A stretch of 64,000 nucleotides of DNA from NCBI RefSeq assembly GCF_963924675.1, contig NC_089238.1, positions 47,014,879 to 47,078,878 of the forward strand, read 5' to 3'. Origin of the DNA: Phocoena phocoena (lineage: Eukaryota; Chordata; Mammalia; Artiodactyla; Phocoenidae). Under the pieces are notes generated by a model. It saw only the letters and a list, made by a program, of their open reading frames with translations. It searched no databases and was not told the DNA's origin. This document shows, piece by piece, positions 1-11,894 of the stretch. Both the position numbers and the translations under genes were made by a program. Within the stretch, counting starts at the first letter, position 1. Each line of letters starts with the position of its first letter.

Positions 1-1084
1 ATTTTATTCTTCCAGGGGAGCTTAACATGGTTCTCTTTCATCCATGGGTCTCTTGAAAGTGGGGTTTTTTTTTTTCTCTCCAACATCGCTTAATACTTCC
101 ATCTGAAGGAGGCAGTGGCAGAGGATTTGAGACGGTGATTCTGTTAGCTGCCTCCCCTGTCCCTTTCTGTGTTGTGGGAAACCCTCGTCTTTACCAGGAC
201 CTCCTGGCAGGTGTCCTGGTTGGATCAGTGGTCAGTGCTTGTCTGGTGACCTCATGGATTCAGTTAGGGACATGTTCTTTGAGTGCCTGTTGTGAGAGTT
301 TTATTTCTTTGTTTTTAATCTAACCCACACCCATGCAAAATAGATTCCCCATGCCAGAACCAGAATAACTCTGGCCAGGGCTCAAGAAAAACCTGGTAAC
401 TGACTAAAATTAAACACATGAACTCTCCCTGCCCTTTGCACTACAGTTTTTTATTAGGTATTCTTGACTGTTTTTTCCCCTTAGGAAAAGGCTGGGAAGT
501 GGAAGCTTGAGTCATTATCCTAGGCATAGAGAGGGGATGGATGAGTGGGGAAGGTTACTGCTAATAAGCATAGGTGGGGCCAGTGCAGGTTTTTACTGGA
601 TCTAAGATTTCTTTTTTAACCTAGCAATAAAGATTCCATGACATTATCAATCACTGGCTTTATCCAAGGGATCCCTATCGTGGTCCTAACTTGACTTTGA
701 ATGTGAACCGTATTGCACCTGGTGCCTATAATCCTGCGTTGCTCTTTTGACTAGGCTGAATCTTCTCTTTAATGATCTCCCTGATTACTCCCAGGTGGAG
801 GATGTGGTATATTTATCCCTGACACCTTTCAGATTATAGTGGATCACAGCCCTGAGAAAAGGGCACTACCTAAAGTTGGTTTTTATTCTGACTTGAAAAT
901 AAATGTCTTGGAAATTAAATCGCTTTCTTTGCTGGTTTTACCTTCCTGCTGGGGTAGTAGTAGTATGGGAGTGAGGTTAAAGTCCCCTGAAAAAGCATGT
1001 GTGTACAGATAGTAGAGAACCGTGTTGTGGGACTTTTTAAAACATCATGAGCCCCTTAGAATTTAATGTTTGCATTTTTCTGGA

Positions 1085-1580
1085 CCTCAAGAGGTTTTTA
1101 TTTTTATCCAAAAAAAAATGAAGCCTTTCAAAAATACAGGATAGTACAGAAAATAATATGGCAAACATCTATGTTCCTATCACCAAGATGAAATGTTTAA
1201 CATAAACACCCTTGCTGTGGATTTATCTGTTCTGTACTTATATGCATCTCCATGATTTTGTGTGTGTATTAAAAATGAATAGAAAGTATCTGTTTCTTTG
1301 TAACTTGGCTTTTTTGGTTTTTAATTCAGACTTGTGTTTTTGAGATGTATTTGTGCAGATCCAGCCCATTTATTTTAATTACTTTGTAGTGTTCCCTTGA
1401 TATGTGAACAAATATATCTCAACTTTTTCATCTGTCTGCACAGTGAGGGACAGTTAATGAACATACCTGTTTGTTTTCTAATTGTTGTTGGCATATTAAG
1501 AGGGGTCCTGTTGACTTTCTTGTGTGTAGATCTCACGTCTGGCAATTTTACTGAGCTTGTATTAGTTCTAGCAGTTTCTA
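1085..1580 (+). repeat. Old L1 3'-region fragment
   Basis: Diverged text typical of old mammalian L1 3' ends: a TTGTAGTGTTCCCTTGATATGTG stretch, then TATCTCAACTTTTTCATCTG and a remnant of the 'gggacagttaatgaacat' type. It reads on the + strand. The borders are approximate and the subfamily is not assigned. Confidence 0.5.
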
Positions 1581-1667
1581 GATTCTCCTGCCTTTCCTAA
1601 TGCAGATAATCATATCACACTTGCGTTTCTTCCTTTCTGGTCCTTATATCTTTTGCGTCTTTTTCTT

Positions 1668-2032
1668 GTTGTGTTCGTTTGCTAGGACTGCCATAACAAG
1701 ATACCACAAACTGAGCGGCTTACACAGCAGAAATTTATTTTCTCACAGTTCTAGAGGCTGGAAATTCAAAATCAAGGTGTCGTCAGGGTCGATTTCTTCT
1801 GAACCTCTCTCCTTGGCTTGTAGATGGCTGTCTTCCCTCTGTGTGTGTATCCTAATCTCCACCTCTTATAAGGACACTAGTCATATAGGATTAGGGCCCA
1901 CCCTAATGACCTAATTTAACCTTAATTACCTCCTTAACTGCCCTATCTCCAAATAGTCACATTCTGGGTTACTGGGTGTCAAGACTTCAACATAGGAATT
2001 AGGAGGGACACAGTTCAGCCTGCAATACTACA
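1668..2032 (-). mobile_element. MLT1A-like solo LTR (ERVL-MaLR)
   Basis: About 365 bp matching the reverse complement of the MLT1A type. It includes CTAGGACTGCCATAACAAGA at the left, the 'aaatttattttctcacag' segment, TAGGGCCCACCCTAATGACC, and an end near 2032. It is an ancient endogenous retrovirus-like LTR with no internal genes. The family name rests on memory of the consensus. Confidence 0.8.
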
Positions 2033-2754
2033 CTGGCTCAGCTGTCTCATACACCCCTAAATGGAAGCAGTTATGGTGGGCATCCTTGATTTGTTCCTGA
2101 CCGCAGAGGGATTTTAAAGAGAACATTCTTAAAGTTTCACCACCGAAAGTGATTGTTGCTGTGGCTTTGTAGGTGCTTTTCACTGGGTTAGAGAAGGTCC
2201 TTTCTGACCCTTCTTTGCCCTCAGGGATGGATGTTGGAGTTCCAACCGCATGAGAGCCTGCTTTCATCCGTTAGAGCTCAGAAAACTTAAATGCCTGGCT
2301 TTCCTCACCGCAGGGTCCAGAGAGATGACCTGGGCCCCATCCCAAGGCTAATTTGGAAAGAGCAGTTAACTTGAGGCCATGGAGGCGGCATGCTGACAGG
2401 GTCAAATTCTAGCATGTAAATGGCATCGGGGATGGGGGGTGTGATGGTAGCATTTTTCTCAACTGTCCCCGAGATGGGAGGCTCCTCATTGGTCCATTTA
2501 TGGTACGGTGTTTGGCCTTGTCCTCAGAAGCTTAGCTTCCGTGTTTCTCTGCCACCGTTAACCTTTTCGATGCCTAAACACCATGGTCATTTTCTGCTGG
2601 GTGCTGTGTTTTGGGCCAGTTTGTCCTCCCTTTCCCTCTATTTGGGTTTGCTCTGTAGTTCTTTCCTAGGTTTTTGAGTTGGACCCTCTCAATAATGATT
2701 TTACGTTATTATCATTTTCTCGTATATTCATTTCCCACAACATTTTAATATAAA

Positions 2755-3076
2755 TTTTTAAATTTTTGGCTGTGTTGGGTCTTCGTTGCTGCGCGTGGGC
2801 TTTCTCTAGTTGCGGCGAGCGGGGGCTACTCTTTGTTGCGTGCGCAGGCTTCTCATTGCAGTGGTTTCTCTTGTTGCAGAGCATGGGCTCTAGCCACGCG
2901 GGCTTCAGTAGTTGTGAAGTAGTAGTTCTTTTCAGGCTCTAGACCACAGGCTCGGTAGTTGTGGTGCATGGGCTTAGTTGCTCCGCGGCATGTGGGATCT
3001 TCCCGGACCAGGACTCAAACCTGTGTCCCCTGCATTGGCAGGCGGATTCTTAACCACTGTGCTACCAGGGAAGTCC
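2755..3076 (-). mobile_element. CHR-type SINE, long (~300 bp) form
   Basis: On the minus strand it begins with the tRNA-like head (ccagggaag / ggcggattcttaaccactg seen in reverse at 3040-3075) and ends in the AACAAAGAC..ACACAGCC-type tail. The A-rich tail appears as T-rich sequence at the left. It is moderately diverged; the TSD is unclear. Confidence 0.9.
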
Positions 3077-3330
3077 AGCATTTTCCACAACTTTATTGAG
3101 ACACAATTCACATATAATTCATGCATTTAAAGTATACAATTCTTTTTAGTGTATTCAGGGTGTGCAACCATCATCACCATCAATTTATCCCAGAAACAAG
3201 CTCTGCACCCTCCACATCTTCTCTCCGCCCCCCCTCCCCCAACCCAAGTCTCCCAGAATTAGGCAGTCTATCAATACTTCCTGTATAGGTTTGCCTGTTC
3301 TAGTATATGCATTTTAAATTTCCCATAGGT
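3077..3330 (-). repeat. Old L1 3'-end fragment
   Basis: The segment with 'actttattgagacacaattcacatat', a caaccatcatcaccatcaat run and later 'agttctgctttgctg'-like text resembles old L1M 3' sequence found in all mammals. The borders are approximate. Confidence 0.45.
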
Positions 3331-3993
3331 TCTGCTTTGCTGTCCCACAAGCTCTTTTAATCCACAGATGAATTATTTTTTTATCCCCTTGTATTGTTTT
3401 CTTTCTAAAAATCACTTTGACATTAACACAAGAAGTCTTTTGCTAATTTAGTATTCAGGATTCATGGCTGTAGAATATCTAGTGAAAATATTATTCTTAG
3501 ATCTTTTGGTGTGGTTGGCAATTACATTTCCTTAGATGATCCAATACAAATGCATACTATTATCTGCTCTAAGTAGTATGGAAATTAAATCCCCTGAAAT
3601 AAATGAACTAACTCTCCCTCAAATGATCTCCTGGGGACTTACTTCTTTCTATAAGTTACTTGGCTTGGAACCATATTAAATCATTCATTAAGTGCCTCCA
3701 GTTCTTTCATTCTTTTTTAACCCCCACATTCATTGCCATATTTAATTGTCTTGATAGAGACCTTGGTTTTATGTTTATAAATGTATAAGATATATTTTTT
3801 CCTTTCCCCAATTTGTTATTTTGAAAGATTTAAATCCTACAGAAATCTTAAAGAATAGGACAACGAATACCTATATTCCCCTCACCTAGATTTAGCCAAC
3901 TAACATTTTGTCGTATTTGAACTCTTTTCCCTCTCACTCCCTTATCTCTTTCATGTATAATTTTTTCTGAACAATTTAAAAGTTAAGATGTAG

Positions 3994-4306
3994 GGACTTT
4001 CCTAGTGGCGCAGTGGTTAAGAATCCGCCTGCCAATGCAGGGGACACGGGTTCAGTCCCTGGTCCGGGAAGATCCCACATGCTGTGGAGCAACTAAGCCC
4101 GTGGGCCACAACTACTGAGCCTGCGCTCTAGAGCCCACGTGCCACAACTACTGAAGCCCGCGTGCCTAGAGCTCGTGCTCCACAACAAGAGAAGCCACCG
4201 CAACGAGAAGCCTGTGCACCACAATGAAGAGTAGCCCCCGCTCACCGCAACTAGAGAAAGCCCGCATGCGGCAACAAAGACCCAACGTAGCCGAAGGAAA
4301 AAAAAA
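3994..4306 (+). mobile_element. CHR-type SINE, long form, with 13-bp TSD
   Basis: The tRNA-like head 'gggactttcctagtggcgca' is followed by the long body (caactactgaagcccgcgtg; aactagagaaagcccgcatg) and an A tail. It is flanked by AGTTAAGATGTAG (3981-3993) and AGTTAAGGTGTAG (4307-4319), a TSD with one mismatch. Confidence 0.93.
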
Positions 4307-5371
4307 AGTTAAGGTGTAGACGTTACTGTATACGTATTTGTAGGATCTGTCAGACTGTACTGTTTTTGGAGTCTTGCCCTTGGTGGATTGTTTCCCTCTG
4401 TGTTTTGTAATTTTTGACTGCAACCTCATCATCAGAGTAGGCGGTGCAGGCCTGCAGCTGCAGAGCTCAGGAGAGGCTTTTCTCCCTCTGTAGCACAAGC
4501 AGACCAACCTCCCCCTAACCCTCACTTTCTCTTTTCAGTTCTCTTGGTTTCTGGCACTTGGGGATTTCCAGTTCTTTCTTTTGTTTTCCAATAGTATTAG
4601 GTAGTTGTAGCAGTAGGGTTTTCTGGTTTTCTAGGCTATCATATTACTGTAACTGGAAGTTCCCCTGGTTTTAATTTTGGGAATTGAGACTTGGCGCTTC
4701 AAATAATTTTTAAGTCTTTGGTTTACTCTCCTGTGAACTTTCAGCAAGTGACTCAAGTTGGTATCGTTCTCACGATTTAACAAGTCCCGGATTCTTAGCT
4801 CCCAAATCATTATTAATCCTGATTACAAAGATCTTACAGGTTATTTTTTTCTTAATGATTGGGGGTTGGAGAAGGGATGGGGTGGTGAAAAGCAGCAGGG
4901 AGGATGGTGAAGTTGTTAAGTTGTAGAAGCCCCAAGGGCCCTGTTTTGCTTATTCTTCCGGTTCTTAAGGGCATCAGCACATCAGCATTTAAATGTGTCA
5001 GAATGGTTTCCTTTTCTATATGATCAAGCTAGAGAAAAGTTATTGCATTTTAAAAGATGAAAAGAATCACGGTTCACTCCTCTGCTGAGGTTGTAGTTTG
5101 AAGGATTTATGACTTTTTAACATTTTCTTTTTTTAGACAGGATCTTATTTTCAACAACAGATGGAAACAGCTGTGTCTAGAGCATGTCCCCTTCTGCGTC
5201 TCATGAAATTTACTAGCAAATAATGGTTTAGAAGCTCTGAAAACTGAGAGAACCTTGTTTTGACAAACCTAGGCTTCGATATGATGGGTGTGAAACACTC
5301 AGTTTTTTAAAAACTCTATAATTTTTAGTTTGCAAATTTGCACCTGCTCCAATGTCACTTAGAAAGCATCT

Positions 5372-5411
5372 CTCTGTCTCTCTGTCTCTCTCTCTCTCTC
5401 TTTTTTTTTTC
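5372..5411. repeat. (TC)n/T-rich low-complexity tract
   Basis: CT dinucleotides with a few TG interruptions, followed by ten T. A pyrimidine-rich strand of about 40 bp. Confidence 0.85.
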
Positions 5412-5695
5412 CCTCTCCTCTCCTTTTGGTCCACTTGACCTACCTCTTTTTCCCCCACATTACCCATTTGGATTATCTCAATCCTAATACTTCATGTAAT
5501 GCCAAGATTACTATCCCAAGGAAGGAAGGGATGATGTCTTTAGGCACAAATGGCTCAGAAATATCAATAAACATTTTTGGTAATTGATTAAGTTTACTTT
5601 AGTTTTAGAATTAGAAGATGAAGTTTTTGTGATTAAGAGACCTCTATAGACTTTTGATTTTTCTTCTCTACAGTAAGTGGTTAGACTAAATGAGT

Positions 5696-5700
<5 letters not shown>

Positions 5701-5735
<35 letters not shown>

Positions 5736-5926
5736 GTTACGCGGGCCTCTCACTGTCGTGGCCCCTCCCGCCGCGGAGGACAGGCTCCGGACGCGCAGGC
5801 TCAGCGGCCATGGCTCACGGGCCCAGCCGCTCCGCGGCATGCGGGACCCCCCCAGACCGGGGCACGAACCCGCGTCCCCTGCATCGGCAGGCGGACCCCC
5901 AACCACTGCGCCACCAGGGAAGCCCC
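5701..5926 (-). mobile_element. CHR-type SINE, cetacean ~200 bp form, young, perfect 14-bp TSD
   Basis: Reverse-oriented: a run of about 30 T (the A tail), then 'gcgggcctctcactgtcgtgg', the gcggccatggctcacgggcc core, and the head 'gccaccagggaagcccc'. It is flanked by identical copies of AAATGAGTAGTTCT at 5688-5701 and 5927-5940. The long homopolymer and perfect TSD indicate a recent insertion. Open frames here are SINE sequence, not genes. Confidence 0.95.
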
Positions 5927-5984
5927 AAATGAGTAGTTCTTAACTAGGGAAGTTTGGAATCGTCTGAGGAACTTTTGTTTAACT

Positions 5985-6173
5985 TTTTATTTTGAAATAA
6001 TTATAGATTCACAGGAAGGTGTAAGCATGATGGAGTGGTCCCTTGTACCTTCATGCAGTTCCCTAGCAGTGGTATATCTTATGTAACTGTGGCACAATAT
6101 CAAAACGAGGACATTGGCATTGGTACCTTTGGGACGATCCACAGACCTTCAGATTTCACCACTTGACATCCAC

Positions 6174-6215
<42 letters not shown>

Positions 6216-6430
6216 TTTGTGTAGTTTTATCACATGTGTAAGTTGGAGTACCAGCCACCACAATTAAGCTATAGAATGTTCCATCACCACCAAGATCCCC
6301 AGTCCTTCCCTTTATTCCCCTGGCAACCACTGATCTATTCTCCATCTCTATAATTTTGTCATTTTGTTAATGCTCTATAAATTGAATCATACAGGTGTAT
6401 AACCTTCAGGATTGGCTTTTTTCTTTTCTT
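5985..6430 (+). repeat. Old L1 3'-region fragment
   Basis: Text such as 'attttgaaataattatagat' and 'tatcaaaacgaggacattgg' is typical of old L1M 3' regions. A TG repeat lies inside it (6176-6213). Diverged; borders approximate. Confidence 0.5.
6176..6213. repeat. (TG)n microsatellite
   Basis: About 19 uninterrupted TG units inside an old L1 fragment. Confidence 0.95.
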
Positions 6431-6437
6431 AAAAAAA

Positions 6438-6597
6438 ATATTTATTTGGCTGCACCGGGTCTTTGTTGCGGCACGCGGGGTCTTTAGTTGTGGCATGCGG
6501 GCTCTTAGTTGTGGCATGTGGGATCTAGTTCCCTAACCAGGGATCGAACCTGGGCCCCCTGCATTGGGAGCCCAGAGTCTCAACCACTGGACCACCC
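6438..6597 (-). mobile_element. CHR-type SINE, short form
   Basis: Reverse-oriented short SINE: 'ggctgcaccgggtctttgtt', repeated gtggcatg(c/t)ggg units, then the head 'tctcaaccactggaccaccc'. No clear TSD. It appears to have landed in the old L1 text that continues at 6598-7080. Confidence 0.8.
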
Positions 6598-7080
6598 TTT
6601 CCAAGTTGTTGTGTATATCAAGATTTCATTCCTTTTTTGTTTTGCTTTTTTTTGTTAAGCAGTATTCCACAGTTCGGATGGACCACAGTTTGTTTAACCA
6701 ACCTGAGGAACTTCTAAAAAATACTTGTTTGCTGGCACAGCCATAACACCACCACTATCACTACCCACCCCAAATACATCTTTTTTACTATACTTATTTT
6801 GTCATCATATTTCTTTTCATCTCGCCACTCTTCTATCTATCCATCAATCTTATTTTTTGATGCATTTCAAAGTAAATGCAGACATCTGTGTACTTTCCTC
6901 TTAATATTTCAACATGCATACAATTAACTGGTGTTCAGTATTTGTTTATAGTTTCTCTTGATATAAAATTTGCATACAGTAAAATGCACACATTTGAAGT
7001 ATACATTCACTGAGTTTTGACAGTGTATACGCAAGAACGTTGCAAATCCCCATCGAGATAGAAAAATTACATTACCCTGC
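6598..7080 (+). repeat. Old L1 3'-region fragment, continuation
   Basis: Includes 'gcagtattccacagttcgga', a 'tttgtttaaccaacctga' segment, then 'ttgatgcatttcaaagtaaatgcagacat' and 'aaaatgcacacatttgaagtatacattca' type text, all seen in old L1M 3' ends. It may be more than one fragment. Confidence 0.45.
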
Positions 7081-10000
7081 CAGCCTCAGCTTGTGGGTCA
7101 GGAGAGTTAGAGTGGGGCCCAAGCATGAGTCGTTTGTAAAGGACCCTAATTTTGAGGAAGCTGATTCTGATGTATGCCTTTGTAAAGTACCCTTGCTGAC
7201 CTGACAAGCCACCTTCAGGCCAGCAAGCATGTATAAGGTGAGGCCAGGTCTTCTGATCTCACAAGTGTGAGTGCCCCCGCTCCTGCAAGGCCACCTCCAT
7301 CCTCAGGCAGATGGATCCGCCAGAGACAGCGAAATTAAGAGAGTTATACAGTGAACATCCACATAACCACCACCCAGACTCTACAATCAATATTTTCCTG
7401 TATTTGCTTTATCACAGACTCTTCGTCTGTGCAGTCCTCCATCGGCCCATCTTATCGTTTCGATGCATTTCACCAAATGCAGTTTTAATCTCTCCATGAT
7501 CTCCTCTGTGATTCTGCTCCATTATGGCACCAACTTTTAAAATTAAAATAGAGCTGGTGACCCATGTGAAAATGAGGAGAATCTGAGCCCGCAGATGGGA
7601 AAAGCATTTTCGTTTGCTGCCATCAGGGATATGACACGTGTGTTCCAGAGGCTAGACATCCTGTGACTTGGCTCCACGAGGCGTCTGTGCTGGAAGTGAG
7701 GGAGGAACCTCCTGAGGAAACGGACTTTTCTTTTCCTTAAAGTCCTGCCCCAGGTAGGCCAACTGCCTTCCTGAAGCTCTATTCATAGATCCCAGAGGAA
7801 ATGTCGGGGATTTTTATCTCACTACCCACCTCACCTTATAAAATTCAGTTAGTTTGGGTGGGTGGCTAGAACCTTAAAGTTAAACACCAAATATCTAAAT
7901 ATATGCGTAAGGTGGGAACAGAGGGTCAGAAAAGAATTATATTCTCCAACTTGAGGACTCCAGCTGGAGAGATGAAAACTGCAGCCATCAAGGGCTACTT
8001 GTGGGCGCAGAGGTCTTCCTCTCTTTGCATCTGTAATCCCCATCACAGGTGTGCCTCGTGCTGCAAAACACAGCCCAAGTATTGAATAAGCAGACTTGAC
8101 TCACAGAAATAGAGTTTTCCTCATGCGCTCAGATGATGTCTTTTCATTTCGTGCATTGGGATGACATGTCACATTTTCAAGAAAATCTAGACTTTAGAAA
8201 CAATCCTTTAGGGGTTTCCTGATTGCTCTGGGTTCCTGGGCTCCCTGTGTAGGCTGCCTCTGCTGTAGCATCATCCACTGGCTTGTTTGGCTTGTCATGG
8301 TAGCTCACTCACGTTCTTCTGTTACATTCCCTTCGGTGGCCAGATCAAAACTTCTCTTTTCATTGAATTAACTTCCTTCAACCCATAGGTTTGCTTCCAT
8401 TTAAAATCATTTCTTCCCTCCTTGTTGACAGTTCACTTCTTACCCCCTCTCCTCCCAGCAGGACTACTTAGTTCCCTCTGGATTTGGGGTTCCTGTGGAA
8501 ATGGCAGAGCCCTGTGGAAAATAATCGGCCTGCTGTGTGTTTCAACAGCATAGCGTTTTCATGTACAATTTGTCTTCCAGAGTGTGAAGCGCCTTGTTAA
8601 CTGTATTGATCCAGAAGTGTGGTTCCTGGTTTGGAGAGGGAAAATAAAACCCAGCAACTGTTGTTGTGAGGGGCAGTGTACTTTCAGGGGTCTGGTTCTG
8701 GAAGTCCAGTCATGGCCTGCCAGGGAGAAGCTGATGCCCCTTTGGCTTCCTGATTCCCTGGGTGTTCTGCCGCCGCCTCGCTGGCCTCCGTGGGTTCAGG
8801 GATAAGCTAGGCACTAGCTCTTGGTCTCTGGTCTAAGATCCTGGGCAGAGAGAAAGCGTGGGGAGGGCACAGCAGGTAGAGCAGGCACAGAGGAGATCAC
8901 TGTGGGCTTCTCAGGTCTTGTGCTGGATTTTCAGCCCCTATACTGATCTCTGAATCAGGCACGTCTACTTCAGGGTCTAGAATCATTGCTTTTTACTTTA
9001 AGAAGTGATTTAATAATTTACCAGTCAATAATAGCAGCGTTCTGTGCCTCCCTGACCATCTCCTCCATGCCCATCCTGGGATGGCATTGCTGCATTGTGC
9101 CGTGGTTCCTCTCCTGCTATTAATTCCACTGGGGGATTGGCCTCACCTATTCACGTGGAGCGTTGCCTCTTCTGGAGTGTGAGACCAGTTCTGTGGCGAT
9201 GGTGCCTTGGCTTTCACTGCCCCCATCAGCTGGACAGTCTTAGCCCCTCCTTGTCTCTCACACCTGGCCTTTCATACTGGTCAAGTCCAAACAAGAGGGC
9301 CTGACTCTCTTCCTGGTCGGTTCTCCTGTGTAGCTCTCTTGTTTTAGAACAGTAATTAAAGGAGCAGGGTGTCTGGATGAACCTATTATTGTGATCTTAT
9401 CAGCTTCCCAGAGCAAATGCAGAAAGAAGGCTTTCTAAGTGGCAGAGCAGGTGGGCCGATGTCCTTGTTCATTTGTAGAGCTGGCTTCCCTCTCCCAGCA
9501 GGCAGGGCCAGGTGTTGTCCTGTGCAGCATTGATGGGAGAAGAGAGCTGAGAAGTGTGGGAACGTCATTTGGGTTTTGCCCCTTGCTTCCATTGTAGTGA
9601 TTTCTAAAGGAACTATTTCTCTGGTTTGAATAACGTGGTAGTGCTGGCCAACTAGAACTAAGTACCACCCCTCCCTTTGTGCATATTCACTCCACTTTCC
9701 CAGTCCCCGACATGGGATTTAGAATCTCTCCCTTCTTGTGCGGAACCAGGGTCCTGATTTAAGGTCCTGGGTGTCTCTTGTTGGGAAGAACTTGGTCCCC
9801 AGCACTTGCCATGCTGCAGGTCCTGTTCTGTCCTCAGACAGTGAGGTCTTCTTGGAAAGGCTGCAGGCTTGATGATGGCACAGCTGCCCCCTCTGGGAGA
9901 GAGCCTTTTCCTCTGCCCACAAAGCCAGAGGCATCGTGGACACACCAGCTCCGTCTGGAGCAAGAAACCCCTTCCTCCAGGTCTGTGGAGAGTCACTTCT

Positions 10001-11740
10001 GCTAGACAGGCACGGGAATGTTGCTCATGACCGCTTCAGGTGAGCTTGGAGACAAAGGATCTTGATTTTACAGAAGAGAAACAGCATAAACACATAGTCT
10101 GTAGGGGGTGATTATTGCCTTTCCTACTGAACTGAGCTTGCCCTGGGCAAGTCAGCCTCGCCTCTCACTGGACATACCCTCAAAGGACCGAGACCGTGTC
10201 ATTCGCATCGCAAGCTTTGGGGAAAACAAGTAGTGATTCTGCTCCGGTATTTCCTCAATGAAGACATTTGCTAGCCAGTGACCCAAAGCCATCCCGGAGC
10301 TGCTTAGAATCTGGATCCATTCCTTTGCTGAGCTGGCAGGTTATATTTATACGTAATGAGGACTATTTGCTGCTTCAGAAAATTTTGAGGGCTGCAGCCA
10401 TTTTAGCTATTAGTAGCTGCTGGTTATTTCTATAGGTCCCCCTCCCCATTTCACTTCAGAAGTCTTTTTTTTTTTTTTTTTTTTTTAACATTTGAAATAG
10501 AAGGATCCGTAAAGATGAATTAGAATCTTCCTCTTCAGAGGTCAGGGCTTGAGGAAGTTGACTGTGAAAGGATTTGTCTCCTTCCATAGGTCCCAGTGGC
10601 TGTAATGTTAGTTCATGTGTCTATCTGGTGGCTCTGGTCAGAGACCCTGGAAATAAGGTGCTGGGCTGAGGGTTCCACCATTTTCGATGACAATACTGCT
10701 CGTAAGTTCTAGTGGTCGTGGCCGGAACAGGTTTGAAAGTCAGGTATATAGTTCTGTCTGATGTCAGTGTTTACCTTTCTTGGTTAAAGAATGAACGTGG
10801 CATTAGCACTCTTTAAAAAGAGTGGGAGCTGTATCCTTGTACAGACTTAAAGGGACTGAAGTTCACAAGTAGTGCGTGGGAGGAGAAATTGCCACATACG
10901 TGTCTCATGGAAGAGACTTTTAATACCAGTAAGTTCAACTGTCCCGCTTTGGTAAGTCCCTTGAGAAGCAACTAGAAAACCCAGTGTTCTCCGGCTCTGG
11001 CCATTTTATTGTCAGAAAAAGAAAGCCAACGGGATTGCAGCGCACAGACGTCCTTCATTCGGTAGCTAGACAAAGTGAGAGTGCGTCAGGGTGTCTCCTG
11101 GTTTACTGCTTTGAGAATCAGTTTGTGTCCTCCCGTTCATTCAGAGGTAAAACTTCCCGGCAGGCGTGCCTCTGGTTCTTGGAGTGACACCCCAGTAAGT
11201 GTGTGAAGTGTTCAGCCTTTGAAGGGCAGGTGAGACTCCCCTCATGAACCCGTGGACTAAGCTTGCTGGAGGACGGTCGTGGCTCCACCTGTTAGACCCC
11301 TGGCTTTCGTTTAAACTTTTCCCTTGTCTCAGGAAAACTTTTCTCCCCCAGCACATTTATTCAGTCCCGTGGCATCTTCCCGTTCAGTTACTTGGCTTGT
11401 TGGAACTCAAGACTTAGGGTCCTTGTCATGATGGCATTTCTCCGTACAGAGTCCTGATCTGTGTTTTCTTTCCGATTTGGTTAGAATCTCCTGGGGTTTT
11501 CCTTCCTTCAGAATCCGATGGCTCCAGGGCCTCTTTGCAAAACCTCCTCCCTGTCAGCCACCTCCACTGCCCTGCTCCTCTGACTCCTGTGTAACTCGAA
11601 GGCTTGTTTTGTGCTTATTCATGCCAAGCAGATTTTTGATCTAAAGAGAAATTTAGTGGGTTATTCCAGTACAAATATAGATGGCGACAGAGTTTTGTTT
11701 TATTGTTTGCTCAGCAAGAATCACCAGGTTTGATCAATAC
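7081..11740. other. Unique intronic sequence, no feature recognised
   Basis: About 4.7 kb of mixed-composition sequence with only short open frames, a short 7330-7500 piece resembling old L1 text, and a T run at 10468-10487. No exon, RNA gene or young repeat was recognised. Confidence 0.6.
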
Positions 11741-11769
11741 CTGGAGATTTTTTTTGGGTGGGGGCAGGT

Positions 11770-11894
11770 TTTATTTTTGTTTTTTGGCTGTACCACGCAG
11801 TTTGTGGGATCTTAGTTCCCCGAGCAGGGACTGAACCCGGGTCCTCAGCAGTGAAAACACGGAGTCCTAACCACTGGACCACCAGGGAAGTCCG
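11770..11894 (-). mobile_element. CHR-type SINE, short form
   Basis: 'ttttttggctgtaccacgca', then 'gatcttagttccccgagcag', and the head 'ccactggaccaccagggaag'. Reverse orientation; no clear TSD. Confidence 0.88.

Noticed and set aside
3994..4060. tRNA-like heads with A and B box-like sequences in the SINEs.
   Set aside because: The CHR-type SINEs derive from a tRNA, but none has a cloverleaf with a proper anticodon arm and acceptor stem; they are not tRNA genes.
5690..5943. Open frames with A/P/R-rich peptides, repeated at 13328-13649, 16119-16478, 28671-29093, 32719-33080 and 44893-45320.
   Set aside because: These similar peptides are translations of the ~200 bp SINE in various frames, not a protein family.
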